Part shown: in pieces, positions 37,178 through 45,991 of the stretch
Position numbering within the stretch: the stretch's first letter is position 1
Layout: every line of letters starts with the position of its first letter
Origin: Alloboseaceae bacterium BT-24-1
GTDB taxonomy: Bacteria > Pseudomonadota > Alphaproteobacteria > Rhizobiales > Beijerinckiaceae
Length of the DNA: 64,000 nt
Assembly: GCA_025846845.1 (NCBI GenBank)
Contig: JAOYTL010000024.1
Coordinates: 1 to 64,000 of the forward strand
Direction: 5' to 3'
Position numbers and translations under genes: made by a program
Notes under the pieces: generated by a model
Told to the model about the DNA's origin: nothing
The model's input: only the letters and a program-made list of their open reading frames with translations
Database searches by the model: none

Positions 37178-37552
37178 ATGAACGACGACATCAAGGCGAT
37201 CGAGGCTGCGACCTGGACCTATCTCGACGGGCTCTATGAGGGCGATGTCGAAAAACTTAGCTCGGTCTTCCATGCGACCAGTGCGCTGACGCAGTCGCTC
37301 GACGGCGAGCTCAAGGTCGTGCCGCGCGAGCAATGGTTCGAGGCTGTGAGGGGGCGCAAATCGCCGAAGGAGACCGGCCTGGAACGCGGCGACCACATCC
37401 TGGCGATCGATCTGGTCGGGCCGTCGATGGCGCTGGTCAAGGTCAAGTGCCAGATGCCGCCGCGCTATTTCACCGATCTTTTGTCGTTCCTGAAGGTCGA
37501 CGGCAAATGGCTCGTGGCCCAGAAGGTGTTCATGACCGAGACGGGGCAGTGA
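37178..37552 (+). CDS. NTF2-like (putative lumazine-binding type) protein
   Basis: 124 residues after GGAGC/GAGCG purine-rich sequence. IEAATWTYLDGLYEGDVEKL and FHATSALTQSLDGELKVV at the N-terminus and YFTDLLSFLKVDGKWLVAQK near the end match the NTF2-like family annotated as putative lumazine-binding. It is a small cytoplasmic protein of unknown function. It sits between coxD and coxE on the same strand and could be a ligand carrier or assembly helper for the hydroxylase. Confidence 0.78.
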   Translation: MNDDIKAIEAATWTYLDGLYEGDVEKLSSVFHATSALTQSLDGELKVVPREQWFEAVRGRKSPKETGLERGDHILAIDLVGPSMALVKVKCQMPPRYFTDLLSFLKVDGKWLVAQKVFMTETGQ

Positions 37553-37583
37553 GGCTGATTGCGCTTCCGGCGCAGGAGGCGAG

Positions 37584-37735
37584 AACCCCTCCCCCTTGTG
37601 GGGAGGGGCAGGGGTGGGGGGCGGAAAGTCGGAGCTCTTTGCCGGCGAAGCGCTCCCGTCCGCTTCTACGAGTCGTCTTGCACCCAGTCGCTCGCCCCCC
37701 ATCCCCATACCCTTCCCCACAAGGGGGAAGGGAGG
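37584..37735. repeat. Rhizobial-type intergenic palindromic repeat (copy B)
   Basis: A left hairpin of CCCCTCCCC with GGGGAGGGG lies near 37587-37609 and a right hairpin of CCCTTCCCC with GGGGGAAGGG near 37710-37733; the two halves are inverted relative to each other across about 100 bases. It occupies the gap before coxE. Confidence 0.7.
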
Positions 37736-37766
37736 CGCCTTACCTCGCCTTTCGCAGCCGAACCCG

Positions 37767-38966
37767 ATGACCGGCAAGCTCGCCGAGAACGTCGCCTATT
37801 TCGCCCGCGCCCTTCGCGGCGCCGGCCTGCGCGTCGGACCGGGCGCGGTGGTCGAGGCGGTCGAGGCGCTGGCCGATGGCGCGCTCGGCGGCCGCGATGA
37901 CGTCTACTGGGCGCTGCATGCGATCTTCGTGAAGAAGCATGAGGATTCGGCGGTCTACGACCAGGCTTTCCGGCTGTTCTGGCGTCGGCGCGGGCTGATC
38001 GAGAAGCTGATGGCGCAGATGTCGCCGGTGACGCCGCGGGTCGACAGCGAGCCGCAGAAGCCGGAGGCGGGCGCCCTGCGCGTTGCCGAGGCCTTCACGC
38101 CGCCGCCGCGCGAGGAGGAGCCGCCGGTCGAGCTGACCGAACTCACCGCGCGGCTCACCGTCTCCGAGCGCGAGACGCTGAAATCGCGCGATTTCGCCCA
38201 GATGAGCGCGGCCGAGATCGCGAAGGCGCGCCAGCTGATCGCCGGGCTCAGATTGCCTGACGATGCCGTGCCGACACGGCGCTTCCAGGCGGCGCATGCC
38301 GGCGCGCGGATCGACCCGCGCCGCACCTTCCGCCGCTCGCTCAGAGGTGGCGGCGCCTCGATCGACCTTGCCTTTCGCGAGCGGGCAGAGGTGCATCCGC
38401 CGCTGGTCGCGCTCGTCGATATCTCCGGCTCGATGGCGGAGTATTCGCGCATCTTCCTGCATTTCCTGCACGCCATCACCGAGCAGCGCCGGCGCGTCCA
38501 CTCCTTCGTCTTCGGCACGCGCTTGACCAATATCACCCGCAGCTTGCGCGCCCGCGATCCCGACGAGGCCCTGGCGCTGGCGGGCAAGGCAGCGCCGGAC
38601 TGGGAGGGCGGGACGCGCATCGCCTCGGCGCTGCACGTCTTCAACCGGGTCTGGTCGCGCCGCGTGCTGGCGGGCGGTGCGGTGGTGCTGCTCTTCACCG
38701 ATGGGCTGGAACGCCATCTCGGCCCCGATCTCTCCTTCGAGATGGACCGTCTGCACCGGTCCTGCCGGCAGCTGACCTGGCTCAATCCGCTGCTGCGCTA
38801 TGACGCCTTCGAGGCCCGCGCCAGCGGCATCCGGACGATGCTGCCGCATGTCGATCAGTTCCGGCCGATCCACAACCTCGCGGCCATGGCCGATCTCTGC
38901 GCTGCGCTGTCATCCGACGCACGGCAGACCACCGATCCGCGCCAGTGGTTGAAGAAGGCGGGTTGA
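37767..38966 (+). CDS. coxE: CoxE-type VWA protein
   Basis: 399 residues from ATG 37767; the open frame extends through the upstream repeat but is not conserved there. An N-terminal helical region (LAENVAYFARALRGAGLRVG) is followed by a linker and a VWA domain with metal-site DISGS (218-222) and, later, LLFTDGLERH. This is the CoxE partner of the MoxR ATPase CoxD in maturation of CO-dehydrogenase-like enzymes. It is unrelated in detail to the CobT-like VWA protein at 15.6 kb. Confidence 0.9.
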   Translation: MTGKLAENVAYFARALRGAGLRVGPGAVVEAVEALADGALGGRDDVYWALHAIFVKKHEDSAVYDQAFRLFWRRRGLIEKLMAQMSPVTPRVDSEPQKPEAGALRVAEAFTPPPREEEPPVELTELTARLTVSERETLKSRDFAQMSAAEIAKARQLIAGLRLPDDAVPTRRFQAAHAGARIDPRRTFRRSLRGGGASIDLAFRERAEVHPPLVALVDISGSMAEYSRIFLHFLHAITEQRRRVHSFVFGTRLTNITRSLRARDPDEALALAGKAAPDWEGGTRIASALHVFNRVWSRRVLAGGAVVLLFTDGLERHLGPDLSFEMDRLHRSCRQLTWLNPLLRYDAFEARASGIRTMLPHVDQFRPIHNLAAMADLCAALSSDARQTTDPRQWLKKAG

Positions 38967-38989
38967 GGCATGATCTGTCTAGCGGGCCT

Positions 38990-39131
38990 CCCTTCTCCCC
39001 TTGCGGGAGAAGGTGGCTCGGCGCAGCCGAGACGGATGAGGGGTCTCGCGACATGTCCGCCTTTTTGTAAGGGCTGACGGATAGGGCGGTGCGACCTCTC
39101 ACCCCAACCCTCTACTGCAAGGAGAGAGGGG
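38990..39131. repeat. Rhizobial-type intergenic palindromic repeat (copy C)
   Basis: The left unit (38990-39043) begins with the TTCTCCC/GGGAGAA hairpin of copy A and ends GGATGAGGGG; the right unit (39092-39131) begins ACCTCTCACCCCAACCCTCT. The right unit is degraded (CTACTGCAAGGAGAG), so this copy is older or recombined. Confidence 0.7.
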
Positions 39132-39182
39132 CAAGTCCGGTGCTCTGCAAGACGGTTCTCAGATGGACGGCAAGCGACAGCC

Positions 39183-39509
39183 ATGATCAGCACCGATACC
39201 GACATCCTCGCGACCGCCGAGGCCTGGGCGAAAGCCGGGCGCGGAGTCGCGCTCGCCACCGTGGTCGAGACCTGGGGCTCGGCCCCGCGTCCGGTCGGCT
39301 CGCATCTCGTCATAGACGGCGAGGGCAACTTCCTCGGCTCGGTCTCCGGCGGCTGCGTCGAGGGCGCGGTCGTGGCCGAGGCCGGTGACGTCATCGCCGA
39401 CGGCAAGCCGCGCACGCTCGAATTCGGCGTCGCCGACGAGACCGCCTGGCAGGTCGGCCTCTCCTGCGGCGGCCGGATCAAGGTCTATGTCGAGCCGGTT
39501 CGGGCTTAG
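39183..39509 (+). CDS. XdhC N-terminal-domain protein (CoxI/XdhC family)
   Basis: 108 residues comprising only the XdhC_CoxI domain: AKAGRGVALATVVETWGSAP, GSVSGGCVEGAVVAEA and VGLSCGGRIKVYVEPV. XdhC proteins bind sulfurated molybdenum cofactor and insert it into the hydroxylase. The C-terminal Rossmann half that usually follows in the same chain is encoded 0.65 kb away (40159-40851), separated by a LysE gene. The two proteins probably act together. Confidence 0.88.
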   Translation: MISTDTDILATAEAWAKAGRGVALATVVETWGSAPRPVGSHLVIDGEGNFLGSVSGGCVEGAVVAEAGDVIADGKPRTLEFGVADETAWQVGLSCGGRIKVYVEPVRA

Positions 39510-39521
39510 GGAAACGTAAGC

Positions 39522-40154
39522 ATGGCCTCCTGGGAAACGCTTCTCGCCTTCGCGACGCTGACGCTGCTCATCGCCTATTTCCCCGGGCCGGCGCTGCTCT
39601 ACACGGCGGCACAGACCATCGCCCATGGCCGCAAGGCCGGGCTGATGGCGATGCTCGGCATCCATCTTGGCTGCTATGTCCACGTCATCGCCGCGGCCTT
39701 CGGCCTGTCGGCCGTGTTCAAGCACGTGCCCGAGCTCTACGTCGCGGTGAAGATCGTCGGCGCGCTCTATCTGGTCTGGCTGGGCATCGGCATGATCCGC
39801 TCGAAGCTGGGCGGCCTCGAGCCGCAGGCGGTGGCGCCGGCCAAAACGGTCCGGCGCGCCCTGATCGATTCCTTCATCGTCGAGGTGCTCAACCCGAAGG
39901 TGGCGCTGTTCTTCATCGCGCTGATGCCGCAGTTCGTCGATCCCGCCGCGTCGCTGCCGGTCTGGGCGCAGTTCCTGATCCTCGGCATCATCGTCAATTT
40001 CGCCTTCTCCTCGGCCGATCTCATCACCGTGTTGGCCGCGAGCCTGGTGATGAAGACGATGAAGGCGAGCAGGGCCGGCTTCGCCTTCGGGCGCTGGCTC
40101 GGCGGCTCGCTGATGATCGGGCTCGGCCTCAAGCTCGCAACCGACAAGGGCTGA
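39522..40154 (+). CDS. LysE/RhtB-family exporter
   Basis: 210 residues with six predicted membrane segments. YFPGPALLYTAAQTIAHGRK (about 20-39) holds the family G-P-x-x-x motif, and NPKVALFFIALMPQFVD is the second LysE landmark. It would export amino acids or small polar metabolites. It is inserted between the two XdhC genes with gaps of 12 and 4 bases, so it is certainly cotranscribed with them; whether it exports a product of the hydroxylase pathway is a guess. Confidence 0.92.
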   Translation: MASWETLLAFATLTLLIAYFPGPALLYTAAQTIAHGRKAGLMAMLGIHLGCYVHVIAAAFGLSAVFKHVPELYVAVKIVGALYLVWLGIGMIRSKLGGLEPQAVAPAKTVRRALIDSFIVEVLNPKVALFFIALMPQFVDPAASLPVWAQFLILGIIVNFAFSSADLITVLAASLVMKTMKASRAGFAFGRWLGGSLMIGLGLKLATDKG

Positions 40155-40158
40155 CGCG

Positions 40159-40851
40159 GTGGATCTTTCGCTCCTGTCCACGCTCAATGCCGAGCGCGCC
40201 GCCCGGCGCGCCACGGTGCTGGTGACCGAGCTCGGTTCCAGCGAGCAGCGGCTGGTCAGGGAGGTCGATCTTGCCGGCGATCCGCTGGCGGAGGCGCTCG
40301 ACAAGCAGCTGCGCAGCGGCAAGAGCGGGACTGTTGAGGTCGACGGCAGGGCCTATTTCCTGACCGTGCAGGCGCCGCCGCCGCGCATCGTCGTCACTGG
40401 TGCCGTCCACATCTCGCAGGCGCTGGCGCCGATGGCCAAGCTGCTCGATCTCGACATCGCGGTCATCGACCCGCGAACCGCCTTCGCCACGCAGGAGCGT
40501 TTCCCGGAGGTGACCTTGCTGGCGCAGTGGCCGGAAGAGGCACTGCAGCGCCTGCCGTTCGACGGCTACACCGCCTTCGTCGCGCTGACGCATGATCCGA
40601 AGATCGACGATCCAGCGCTGATCGCTGCGCTGCGCTCTGACTGCTTCTATATCGGCGCGCTCGGCAGCCGGAAAACGCATGGCAAGCGGCTGGAACGGCT
40701 TGCCGCAGCCGGCTTCGGCGAAGCTGATGTGAAACGCATCCACGCGCCGATCGGGCTCGACATCGGCGCAGTCTCCCCGGCCGAGATCGCACTCGCCATC
40801 CTCGGCGAGATCGTGCAGGCGTTGCGCGGCCCGCGGCGCAAGCCCGCTTGA
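40159..40851 (+). CDS. XdhC-family protein, Rossmann-domain half
   Basis: 230 residues from a GTG start 4 bases after lysE. The C-terminal domain contains DIAVIDPRTAFATQERFPEV, FVALTHDPKIDDPAL, YIGALGSRKTHGKRLERL and IHAPIGLDIGAVSPAEIALA, all typical of XdhC_C; the first 70 residues are a diverged N-terminal region. It should cooperate with the 108-residue XdhC N-domain protein in inserting the molybdenum cofactor. The next gene starts 13 bases downstream. Confidence 0.9.
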   Translation: MDLSLLSTLNAERAARRATVLVTELGSSEQRLVREVDLAGDPLAEALDKQLRSGKSGTVEVDGRAYFLTVQAPPPRIVVTGAVHISQALAPMAKLLDLDIAVIDPRTAFATQERFPEVTLLAQWPEEALQRLPFDGYTAFVALTHDPKIDDPALIAALRSDCFYIGALGSRKTHGKRLERLAAAGFGEADVKRIHAPIGLDIGAVSPAEIALAILGEIVQALRGPRRKPA

Positions 40852-40864
40852 GAGATAACGCCCC

Positions 40865-42481
40865 ATGAAGTTCGGTCCTGTCCCGATCGCCGAAGCCGCT
40901 GGCTGCGTCGCAGCCCACACCGTGCGCGCCGGCGACGTGATCGTGCGCAAGGGCGCGACCATCGGCGAGGAGGACGTACGCAGGTTCGCCGCGGCCGGGT
41001 TGACCGAGATCGTCGCCGTGCAGTTCGAGGCCGGCGACATCGATGAGAACACCGCCGCCGAGCAGTTGGCGCGGGCGCTGGCGGGCCGGGCGGTGGTGAC
41101 CGAGGCGCCGTTCACCGGCCGGGTCAATCTGTTCGCCGCGGCGCCCGGCATCCTCCGGATCGATACCGCCGTGATCGATGCGCTGAATGCCGTCGATGAG
41201 GCGATCACCGTCGCGACCCTGCCGGCGCTGAAGCCGGTGGTCGCCGGCGAGATGGTCGGCACGGTCAAGATCATCCCTTATGCCGTGTCGGAAAGACGGG
41301 TCGCCGAGGCGCTGGAGCGGCTTGGCGCCGGCAGGCCGATCGCGGTCGCCGAGTACAGGCTGAAATCGGTCGCGGTCGTCTCGACCTTGCTGCCGGGCCT
41401 GAAGACCAGCGTGGTCGACAAGACGCTTCGCACCATGGCCGAGCGGCTTGAGCCGGCCGGCGCTGCGATCGAACGCGACCGGCGTGTGCCGCATGAGAGC
41501 CCGCCGCTGGCAGAGGCGATCCGCGAGGCCGTGGCCGGTCCAGCCGAGATCGTCGTGGTCTTCGGCGCTTCGGCCATCACCGACCGGCGCGATGTCGTGC
41601 CGCAAGCCCTCGTCGAGGCTGGCGGCACGGTCGAGCATCTCGGCATGCCGGTCGACCCCGGCAATCTGCTGATGCTGGGTACGCTGGGTGGCAAGCCGGT
41701 GATCGGCGCCCCGGGCTGCGCCCGCTCGCCCAAGGAGAACGGCTTCGACTGGGTGCTGCAGCGCAGCCTTGCCGGCGTGCCCGTCAGCCGCGCCGACATC
41801 CAGAAAATGGGCGTCGGCGGGCTGCTGATGGAGATCGTCTCGCGGCCGCAGCCGCGTGCGCCCGGCCGCGCGGAAGCGGCGCCCGTTGCAGGCATCGTGC
41901 TGGCTGCCGGGCGCTCGACCCGGATGGGCGCCGGCAACAAGCTGCTTCAGGCGGTGCGCGGCAAGCCGCTGGTGCGCCATGCCGTGGAAGCGCAGCTCGC
42001 TTCGCGCGCCGCGCCGGTGATCGTCGTCACCGGCCATCAGCAGGACGAGGTCCGCGCCGCGCTTGCGGGGCTCGACGTCGCCATCGTGCACAATCCTGCC
42101 TTCGCCGAGGGGCTGTCGGGCTCGCTCAAGGCCGGGCTCGCGGCGCTGCCGGCGGGCATCCCCGGCGTCGTCGTCTCGCTCGGCGACATGCCGAACGTCA
42201 CCGCCGGCGTGATCGACCGGCTGGCGCAGGCCTTCGCCGACCGGCCCGATGCACTCGCGGTCGCGCCGACGCTGCTCGGCCAGCGCGGCAACCCGGTGCT
42301 GCTGTCGCGGGGCATCTTTCCCGAGGTCGCCAAGCTCGGCGGGGATCAGGGCGCGCGCCGCCTGCTCGACGCAGCCGGCGATGCGGTCGAAGAGATCGCG
42401 CTCGACGATCCCGCCATCGCGCTCGACATCGACACGCCCGAAGCGCTTCGGGCGCTGACGGGGCAGGGGCCCCGCGGCTGA
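40865..42481 (+). CDS. Molybdopterin-binding / MocA-type nucleotidyltransferase fusion
   Basis: 538 residues. The N-terminal part (about 1-335) resembles a MoeA/MoCF-type molybdopterin-binding domain (ADIQKMGVGGLLMEI at its end, GNLLMLGTLGGKPVIGAPGC within it). The C-terminal part (about 345-535) is a MobA/MocA-like nucleotidyltransferase with IVLAAGRSTRMGAGNKLL and VVSLGDMPNVT. It would attach CMP to molybdopterin to form the cytosine dinucleotide needed by the hydroxylase. It closes the operon and nearly meets the convergent DUF2235 gene (5 bases apart). Confidence 0.9.
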   Translation: MKFGPVPIAEAAGCVAAHTVRAGDVIVRKGATIGEEDVRRFAAAGLTEIVAVQFEAGDIDENTAAEQLARALAGRAVVTEAPFTGRVNLFAAAPGILRIDTAVIDALNAVDEAITVATLPALKPVVAGEMVGTVKIIPYAVSERRVAEALERLGAGRPIAVAEYRLKSVAVVSTLLPGLKTSVVDKTLRTMAERLEPAGAAIERDRRVPHESPPLAEAIREAVAGPAEIVVVFGASAITDRRDVVPQALVEAGGTVEHLGMPVDPGNLLMLGTLGGKPVIGAPGCARSPKENGFDWVLQRSLAGVPVSRADIQKMGVGGLLMEIVSRPQPRAPGRAEAAPVAGIVLAAGRSTRMGAGNKLLQAVRGKPLVRHAVEAQLASRAAPVIVVTGHQQDEVRAALAGLDVAIVHNPAFAEGLSGSLKAGLAALPAGIPGVVVSLGDMPNVTAGVIDRLAQAFADRPDALAVAPTLLGQRGNPVLLSRGIFPEVAKLGGDQGARRLLDAAGDAVEEIALDDPAIALDIDTPEALRALTGQGPRG

Positions 42482-42486
42482 GCGTT

Positions 42487-44112
42487 TCAGGCTGCGCTCA
42501 GCAGACCGGCGCGCCACAGCCGCAGCAATTGCCCGAGCACGGTGACGCAGTCCTCGGCGATCTCCGGGTCGAGTTCCCGGACGCGAAGCAGCTCCGGATT
42601 ATCCGGGTCCGGCAGATGCCGGACGATGCGGACCTCGTGGATATCGCGGTCGGCGGCGGCCTTCCGGCGGATGTCGGTCGCCAGGCGCTTCATCCCGTTA
42701 AGGGCATCCTGTTGCGAGCCGGAAAGCTCGTCGCCGTCGCGGACATAGGTCATCAGGATGTTGGGCAGCACGGCGACCAGGTTCGGCGGCGCGTAGACCA
42801 AGGGTTTGGCCTTGGCGGAGGCCGTCTCGGCGATCTCGACGCTGCGGCCGAGCCGCACCAGCGCGCACCAGTGGACCATCTCGCCGATCGGGTCCTGGAA
42901 AGGTTGGAACTCGTTGACCGCGAAACGGCGCCGGATCGCGGCGCGGTCGCCACGCGGCCAGGTCTGGCCGATCAGCCGCAGCAGCGGCCACGGATAGAGC
43001 AGACGATATAGCCTCGTCCGCGACTCGTTCTGCGGCGCGAGATTGTCGTCGGGGACGCCGGGCGCTTGTGCCGCCTCATCGGGCTCGATTGGTCCGAGCC
43101 GGCGAGCCGAGGCTCCGGAGGCTGAAGAGACTGTGACACGGGTCGGCTTGCGCCTGGACGCCGATGGTGTCGAACCCTGGGACCTGCCGTAGAAGTGGAC
43201 GTGCGGCTCGGCTTCGGTGCCTGGACCGCGCGTCAGCCGCTCGATCATCCAGTTCAGCACGATGTCGCCGAGCCGGTGATCGGAATAACCGCCGCCGATA
43301 TCGCTGTGGACGCCGGGGAACCAGACCTGCTCGATCCGCTGGAACTCCTCATGGCGCGGACGCTGCCAGACCGCCGCTTGGAAGGGCTCCCGTTTTTCGT
43401 CGATGGCGAGCGCATGGAAGGCGTAGTCGACGATGCGGCTGACCTCGGTATCGTGGAACTGCAGGAAGAGGCGATTGATCACGCGGGCCCAGGTCGAGGG
43501 AATGCCGAGCGAGCCGACGGTGTCGAAGACGCCCATGGCGCGGACCCGGACATTCTCGTGTACCAGCCTGTCGCGGGCGGCGGCGCTACCGGGGAAGCGT
43601 TGCTTGGGCGGGATGCGGTAATAGGCCCAGGCCGCGCTCTCGTTGGCCTCCGTGCAGTGCTCGCGTCTGAGCAGGCCGGAGGCCGCGATATAGCCGACCA
43701 GGCTGCGTGCCGTGTAGGCGCCGCGGGAGAAACCGAACACGCAGATCTCATCGCCGGGGTGATAGGCGGCGCTGAGATAGCGATAGGCCTGGCGGACATT
43801 GATCGAGAGGCCGGCGCCGAGCGCCCCGCCGATGAAGCGGTCGAGCCTGGAGAGGCCGGTGCCGACGCCGGAATCGTAATAGATCGACTGGAGGCAGATG
43901 GTCTTCTCGGACTTTCCGGTGGTGCCATCGACCTTGACCTTCGGCATGGCGAGGTTGCGCAGGCGCACGATATGGGTCTGCTCACCCTCGCGATCGTCGC
44001 TGTTCCAGGTGCCGTCGAGGAAGATCAGATGGCGGCGCAAGGGTGGCGTGTCGGGAGCGGCGGAAGGAGCCGATGCGTTCGACGGCTGCTGGGTCGATGT
44101 ATTGTCCTGCAT
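42487..44112 (-). CDS. DUF2235 alpha/beta-hydrolase protein
   Basis: 541 residues from the ATG after GGGAGGGG; the longer frame overlaps the upstream gene. After a Ser/Pro/Gln-rich N-terminus comes HLIFLDGTWNSDD (28-40), then VFGFSRGAYTARSLVGY with nucleophile Ser129 in G-x-S-x-G, and WFPGVHSDIGGGY. These are the DUF2235 landmarks, a family that includes type VI secretion phospholipase effectors of the Tle1 class. No secretion genes or immunity gene are nearby, so a housekeeping lipase or an orphan effector are both possible. It lies 25 bases after a BcsS-like gene on the same strand. Confidence 0.87.
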   Translation of the reverse strand: MQDNTSTQQPSNASAPSAAPDTPPLRRHLIFLDGTWNSDDREGEQTHIVRLRNLAMPKVKVDGTTGKSEKTICLQSIYYDSGVGTGLSRLDRFIGGALGAGLSINVRQAYRYLSAAYHPGDEICVFGFSRGAYTARSLVGYIAASGLLRREHCTEANESAAWAYYRIPPKQRFPGSAAARDRLVHENVRVRAMGVFDTVGSLGIPSTWARVINRLFLQFHDTEVSRIVDYAFHALAIDEKREPFQAAVWQRPRHEEFQRIEQVWFPGVHSDIGGGYSDHRLGDIVLNWMIERLTRGPGTEAEPHVHFYGRSQGSTPSASRRKPTRVTVSSASGASARRLGPIEPDEAAQAPGVPDDNLAPQNESRTRLYRLLYPWPLLRLIGQTWPRGDRAAIRRRFAVNEFQPFQDPIGEMVHWCALVRLGRSVEIAETASAKAKPLVYAPPNLVAVLPNILMTYVRDGDELSGSQQDALNGMKRLATDIRRKAAADRDIHEVRIVRHLPDPDNPELLRVRELDPEIAEDCVTVLGQLLRLWRAGLLSAA

Positions 44113-44137
44113 GGTTGCCCCTCCCTGACCTTTTGCG

Positions 44138-44851
44138 TCAACGCTTCCAGTGAAGCCCCAGGGTGACATAGGCGCCGGACTTCTCGTCTCGCGTTTTCTG
44201 GAAGCCTGCGGCCAGGCGCCAGTCCAACCTGAACAGCCGCAAGCCGGTCAGGTGCACTCCGAGGCGCACCTTGTGATAATCGCGCTCACGATAGCCTTCG
44301 AACTCGGGTCCGAGATAGAGGTCGCCGACCAGCCGCCATCCCGGAGCCAGACGGCCCCAATAACGGCCGCCCTCGGTCAGGATCGCGTAGGCATTCGCTT
44401 GCAGAACCGAGTTTTCCGTCGTCCTTGACCAGAAATCGGCCTGGAGGCGCAGCGCCCGGCGATATTCAAAGCTGAGATATCGGCGCGTCTCGCGGTAAGC
44501 CACCTCGACAGCCGGGCCAGCCGAGAGAGCCAGAAAGCTGTCGCCGATGCGCCATTCATAGCCCAACAAGGTGTGGAATTCGGTCCTGTAGAGGCGGCCC
44601 TCGGTCGGCTTGCGATAGGCCGGCTCGACACTCATCCCCCATTTCGCCTCGATGCGGAAGCCGCTGGCATCTAGTCCGCCAAAGGCGCCGAATGCCCGTT
44701 TGAGCCCTATGGAGCCATGGGTCTTGCGCGCATCGGCCTCGAGCGAACCGAAGATGACCAGTGAGAGCGGCGTGCGTTCGAAGAGAGCGGGGTCGGCCAG
44801 CGACGTTGACGGAGCGAGCATCAGTGTCGCGCCGATGCCGCGCGCGAACAT
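44138..44851 (-). CDS. bcsS: BcsS-like outer-membrane beta-barrel protein
   Basis: 237 residues from ATG 44851, chosen because it yields a signal peptide (MFARGIGATLMLAPSTSLA, then DPALFE); a longer frame begins at 44917. The body alternates hydrophobic and aromatic strands ending VTLGLHWKR, with a terminal barrel-like strand, and phrases such as VIFGSLEADARKTHGSIGLK and GYEWRIGDSF match the BcsS family linked to cellulose biosynthesis in alphaproteobacteria. No cellulose synthase is present here. It is probably cotranscribed with the DUF2235 gene. Confidence 0.7.
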   Translation of the reverse strand: MFARGIGATLMLAPSTSLADPALFERTPLSLVIFGSLEADARKTHGSIGLKRAFGAFGGLDASGFRIEAKWGMSVEPAYRKPTEGRLYRTEFHTLLGYEWRIGDSFLALSAGPAVEVAYRETRRYLSFEYRRALRLQADFWSRTTENSVLQANAYAILTEGGRYWGRLAPGWRLVGDLYLGPEFEGYRERDYHKVRLGVHLTGLRLFRLDWRLAAGFQKTRDEKSGAYVTLGLHWKR

Positions 44852-45033
44852 GCCTGATCGGCTCGCGACCCCCCACGCCACGCCTACGCCCCTTCCGTCC
44901 CTATCGTCGGACGGCACCCATGCACGTCATGAGTGTGGCAGGTGGCGGAATTCCTGCAAGTATTTGTTAACCATCGCGCCTCACCCTGACGACAGCCGGC
45001 TCATTGTTCTCTCGTCAAAGGAGCGCATCGGTC

Positions 45034-45303
45034 ATGGTCTCGCAGGATTTCATCCGCCAGCTGGCAGGCTACGGGCTGACGACCGCCAACATCCTCTACA
45101 GGATGCCGGATCACCCCGACTTCCTGCAGAGTTATGTCTGGCAGGAATACGACCTGGCTCCGCGCTTCCCGGAGCTGCACAAATTCCTCGATTTCTGGCG
45201 GCGCGAGCTCGACGGTCCGCTGCATTCGATCACGGTGGCGCATGCGAGGCTGATCCGCCCAGCCGAGATCGTGAATGTGAACGGGGTGCTGACGTTGCAC
45301 TGA
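45034..45303 (+). CDS. usg: Usg protein
   Basis: 89 residues from the ATG preceded by AAGGAG at about 10 bases; an extra 10 residues upstream are not conserved. The sequence from DFIRQLAGYGLTTANILYR through YVWQEYDLAPRFPELHKFLD is the alphaproteobacterial Usg family, small conserved proteins of unknown function. It is compact, cytoplasmic and has no catalytic motif. It is followed after 81 bases by exoD. Confidence 0.88.
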   Translation: MVSQDFIRQLAGYGLTTANILYRMPDHPDFLQSYVWQEYDLAPRFPELHKFLDFWRRELDGPLHSITVAHARLIRPAEIVNVNGVLTLH

Positions 45304-45384
45304 CTGCCATGCGCTGCGACGGGGTTGTTGGGCCGGCGCCGGACATGCTAGGCCGCAGGCCCTGCTCATCGCCCGGCGAGCCTC

Positions 45385-45981
45385 TTGTCCTCCCCCTTGC
45401 GCACTTCCGGACTGCTGCTCGCGCTCGCCCATCTGCCGGGCCCGCGCATTGCTGTCCGCGACATCGTCGCAGCGTTGCGAGATCGGGCCTATGCCTTGCT
45501 GGTGGTGCTGCTCGGCCTGCCGAATTGCCTGCCGATGCCGCCGCCGATCCCGCTGGTCTGCGGCCTGGTCCTCGCTTTCGTCGCCGCACAGATGCTGATG
45601 GCCCGCGCCACGCCCTGGCTGCCGCAGCGGCTGCTCAACCGCAGCATCGCCCAGGCCGATCTCGCCCGTGCCGTTCAGCGTGCCCTGCCGCCGCTGGTCC
45701 GGCTCGAGCGCTTCTCGAAGTCGCGACTGACCATGCTCGGAGGCCCGTTTGCACTGCCGGTGCTCGGCGCTGTGCTGCTGATCCTGGCGCTCGGACTGAT
45801 CGTCGCGGCGCCGTTCATCGGCCAGATTCCGCTCGGGCTCGCGGTCTGCCTGGTCGGGCTCGGCCTGGTCGAGCGCGACGGTGTCCTGATCATCGTCGGC
45901 GCGGTGGTCGGCGCGATCGGCCTCGCCCTGTCGGCGGGCTTCGCCTATGCGCTGGTGAGCTGGCTGGCGAGCTTCTTCTGA
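45385..45981 (+). CDS. exoD: ExoD-family exopolysaccharide synthesis membrane protein
   Basis: 198 residues with four to five membrane segments. LLGLPNCLPMPPPIPLVCGL (about 42-61) is the ExoD hallmark, followed by PWLPQRLLNRSI. ExoD proteins affect exopolysaccharide production and alkali tolerance in rhizobia. The start used is TTG with a weak GGCGAG site; no ATG is available until far inside the domain, so the TTG is plausible but not certain. Confidence 0.85.
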   Translation: MSSPLRTSGLLLALAHLPGPRIAVRDIVAALRDRAYALLVVLLGLPNCLPMPPPIPLVCGLVLAFVAAQMLMARATPWLPQRLLNRSIAQADLARAVQRALPPLVRLERFSKSRLTMLGGPFALPVLGAVLLILALGLIVAAPFIGQIPLGLAVCLVGLGLVERDGVLIIVGAVVGAIGLALSAGFAYALVSWLASFF

Positions 45982-45991
45982 ACCCCGTCGG

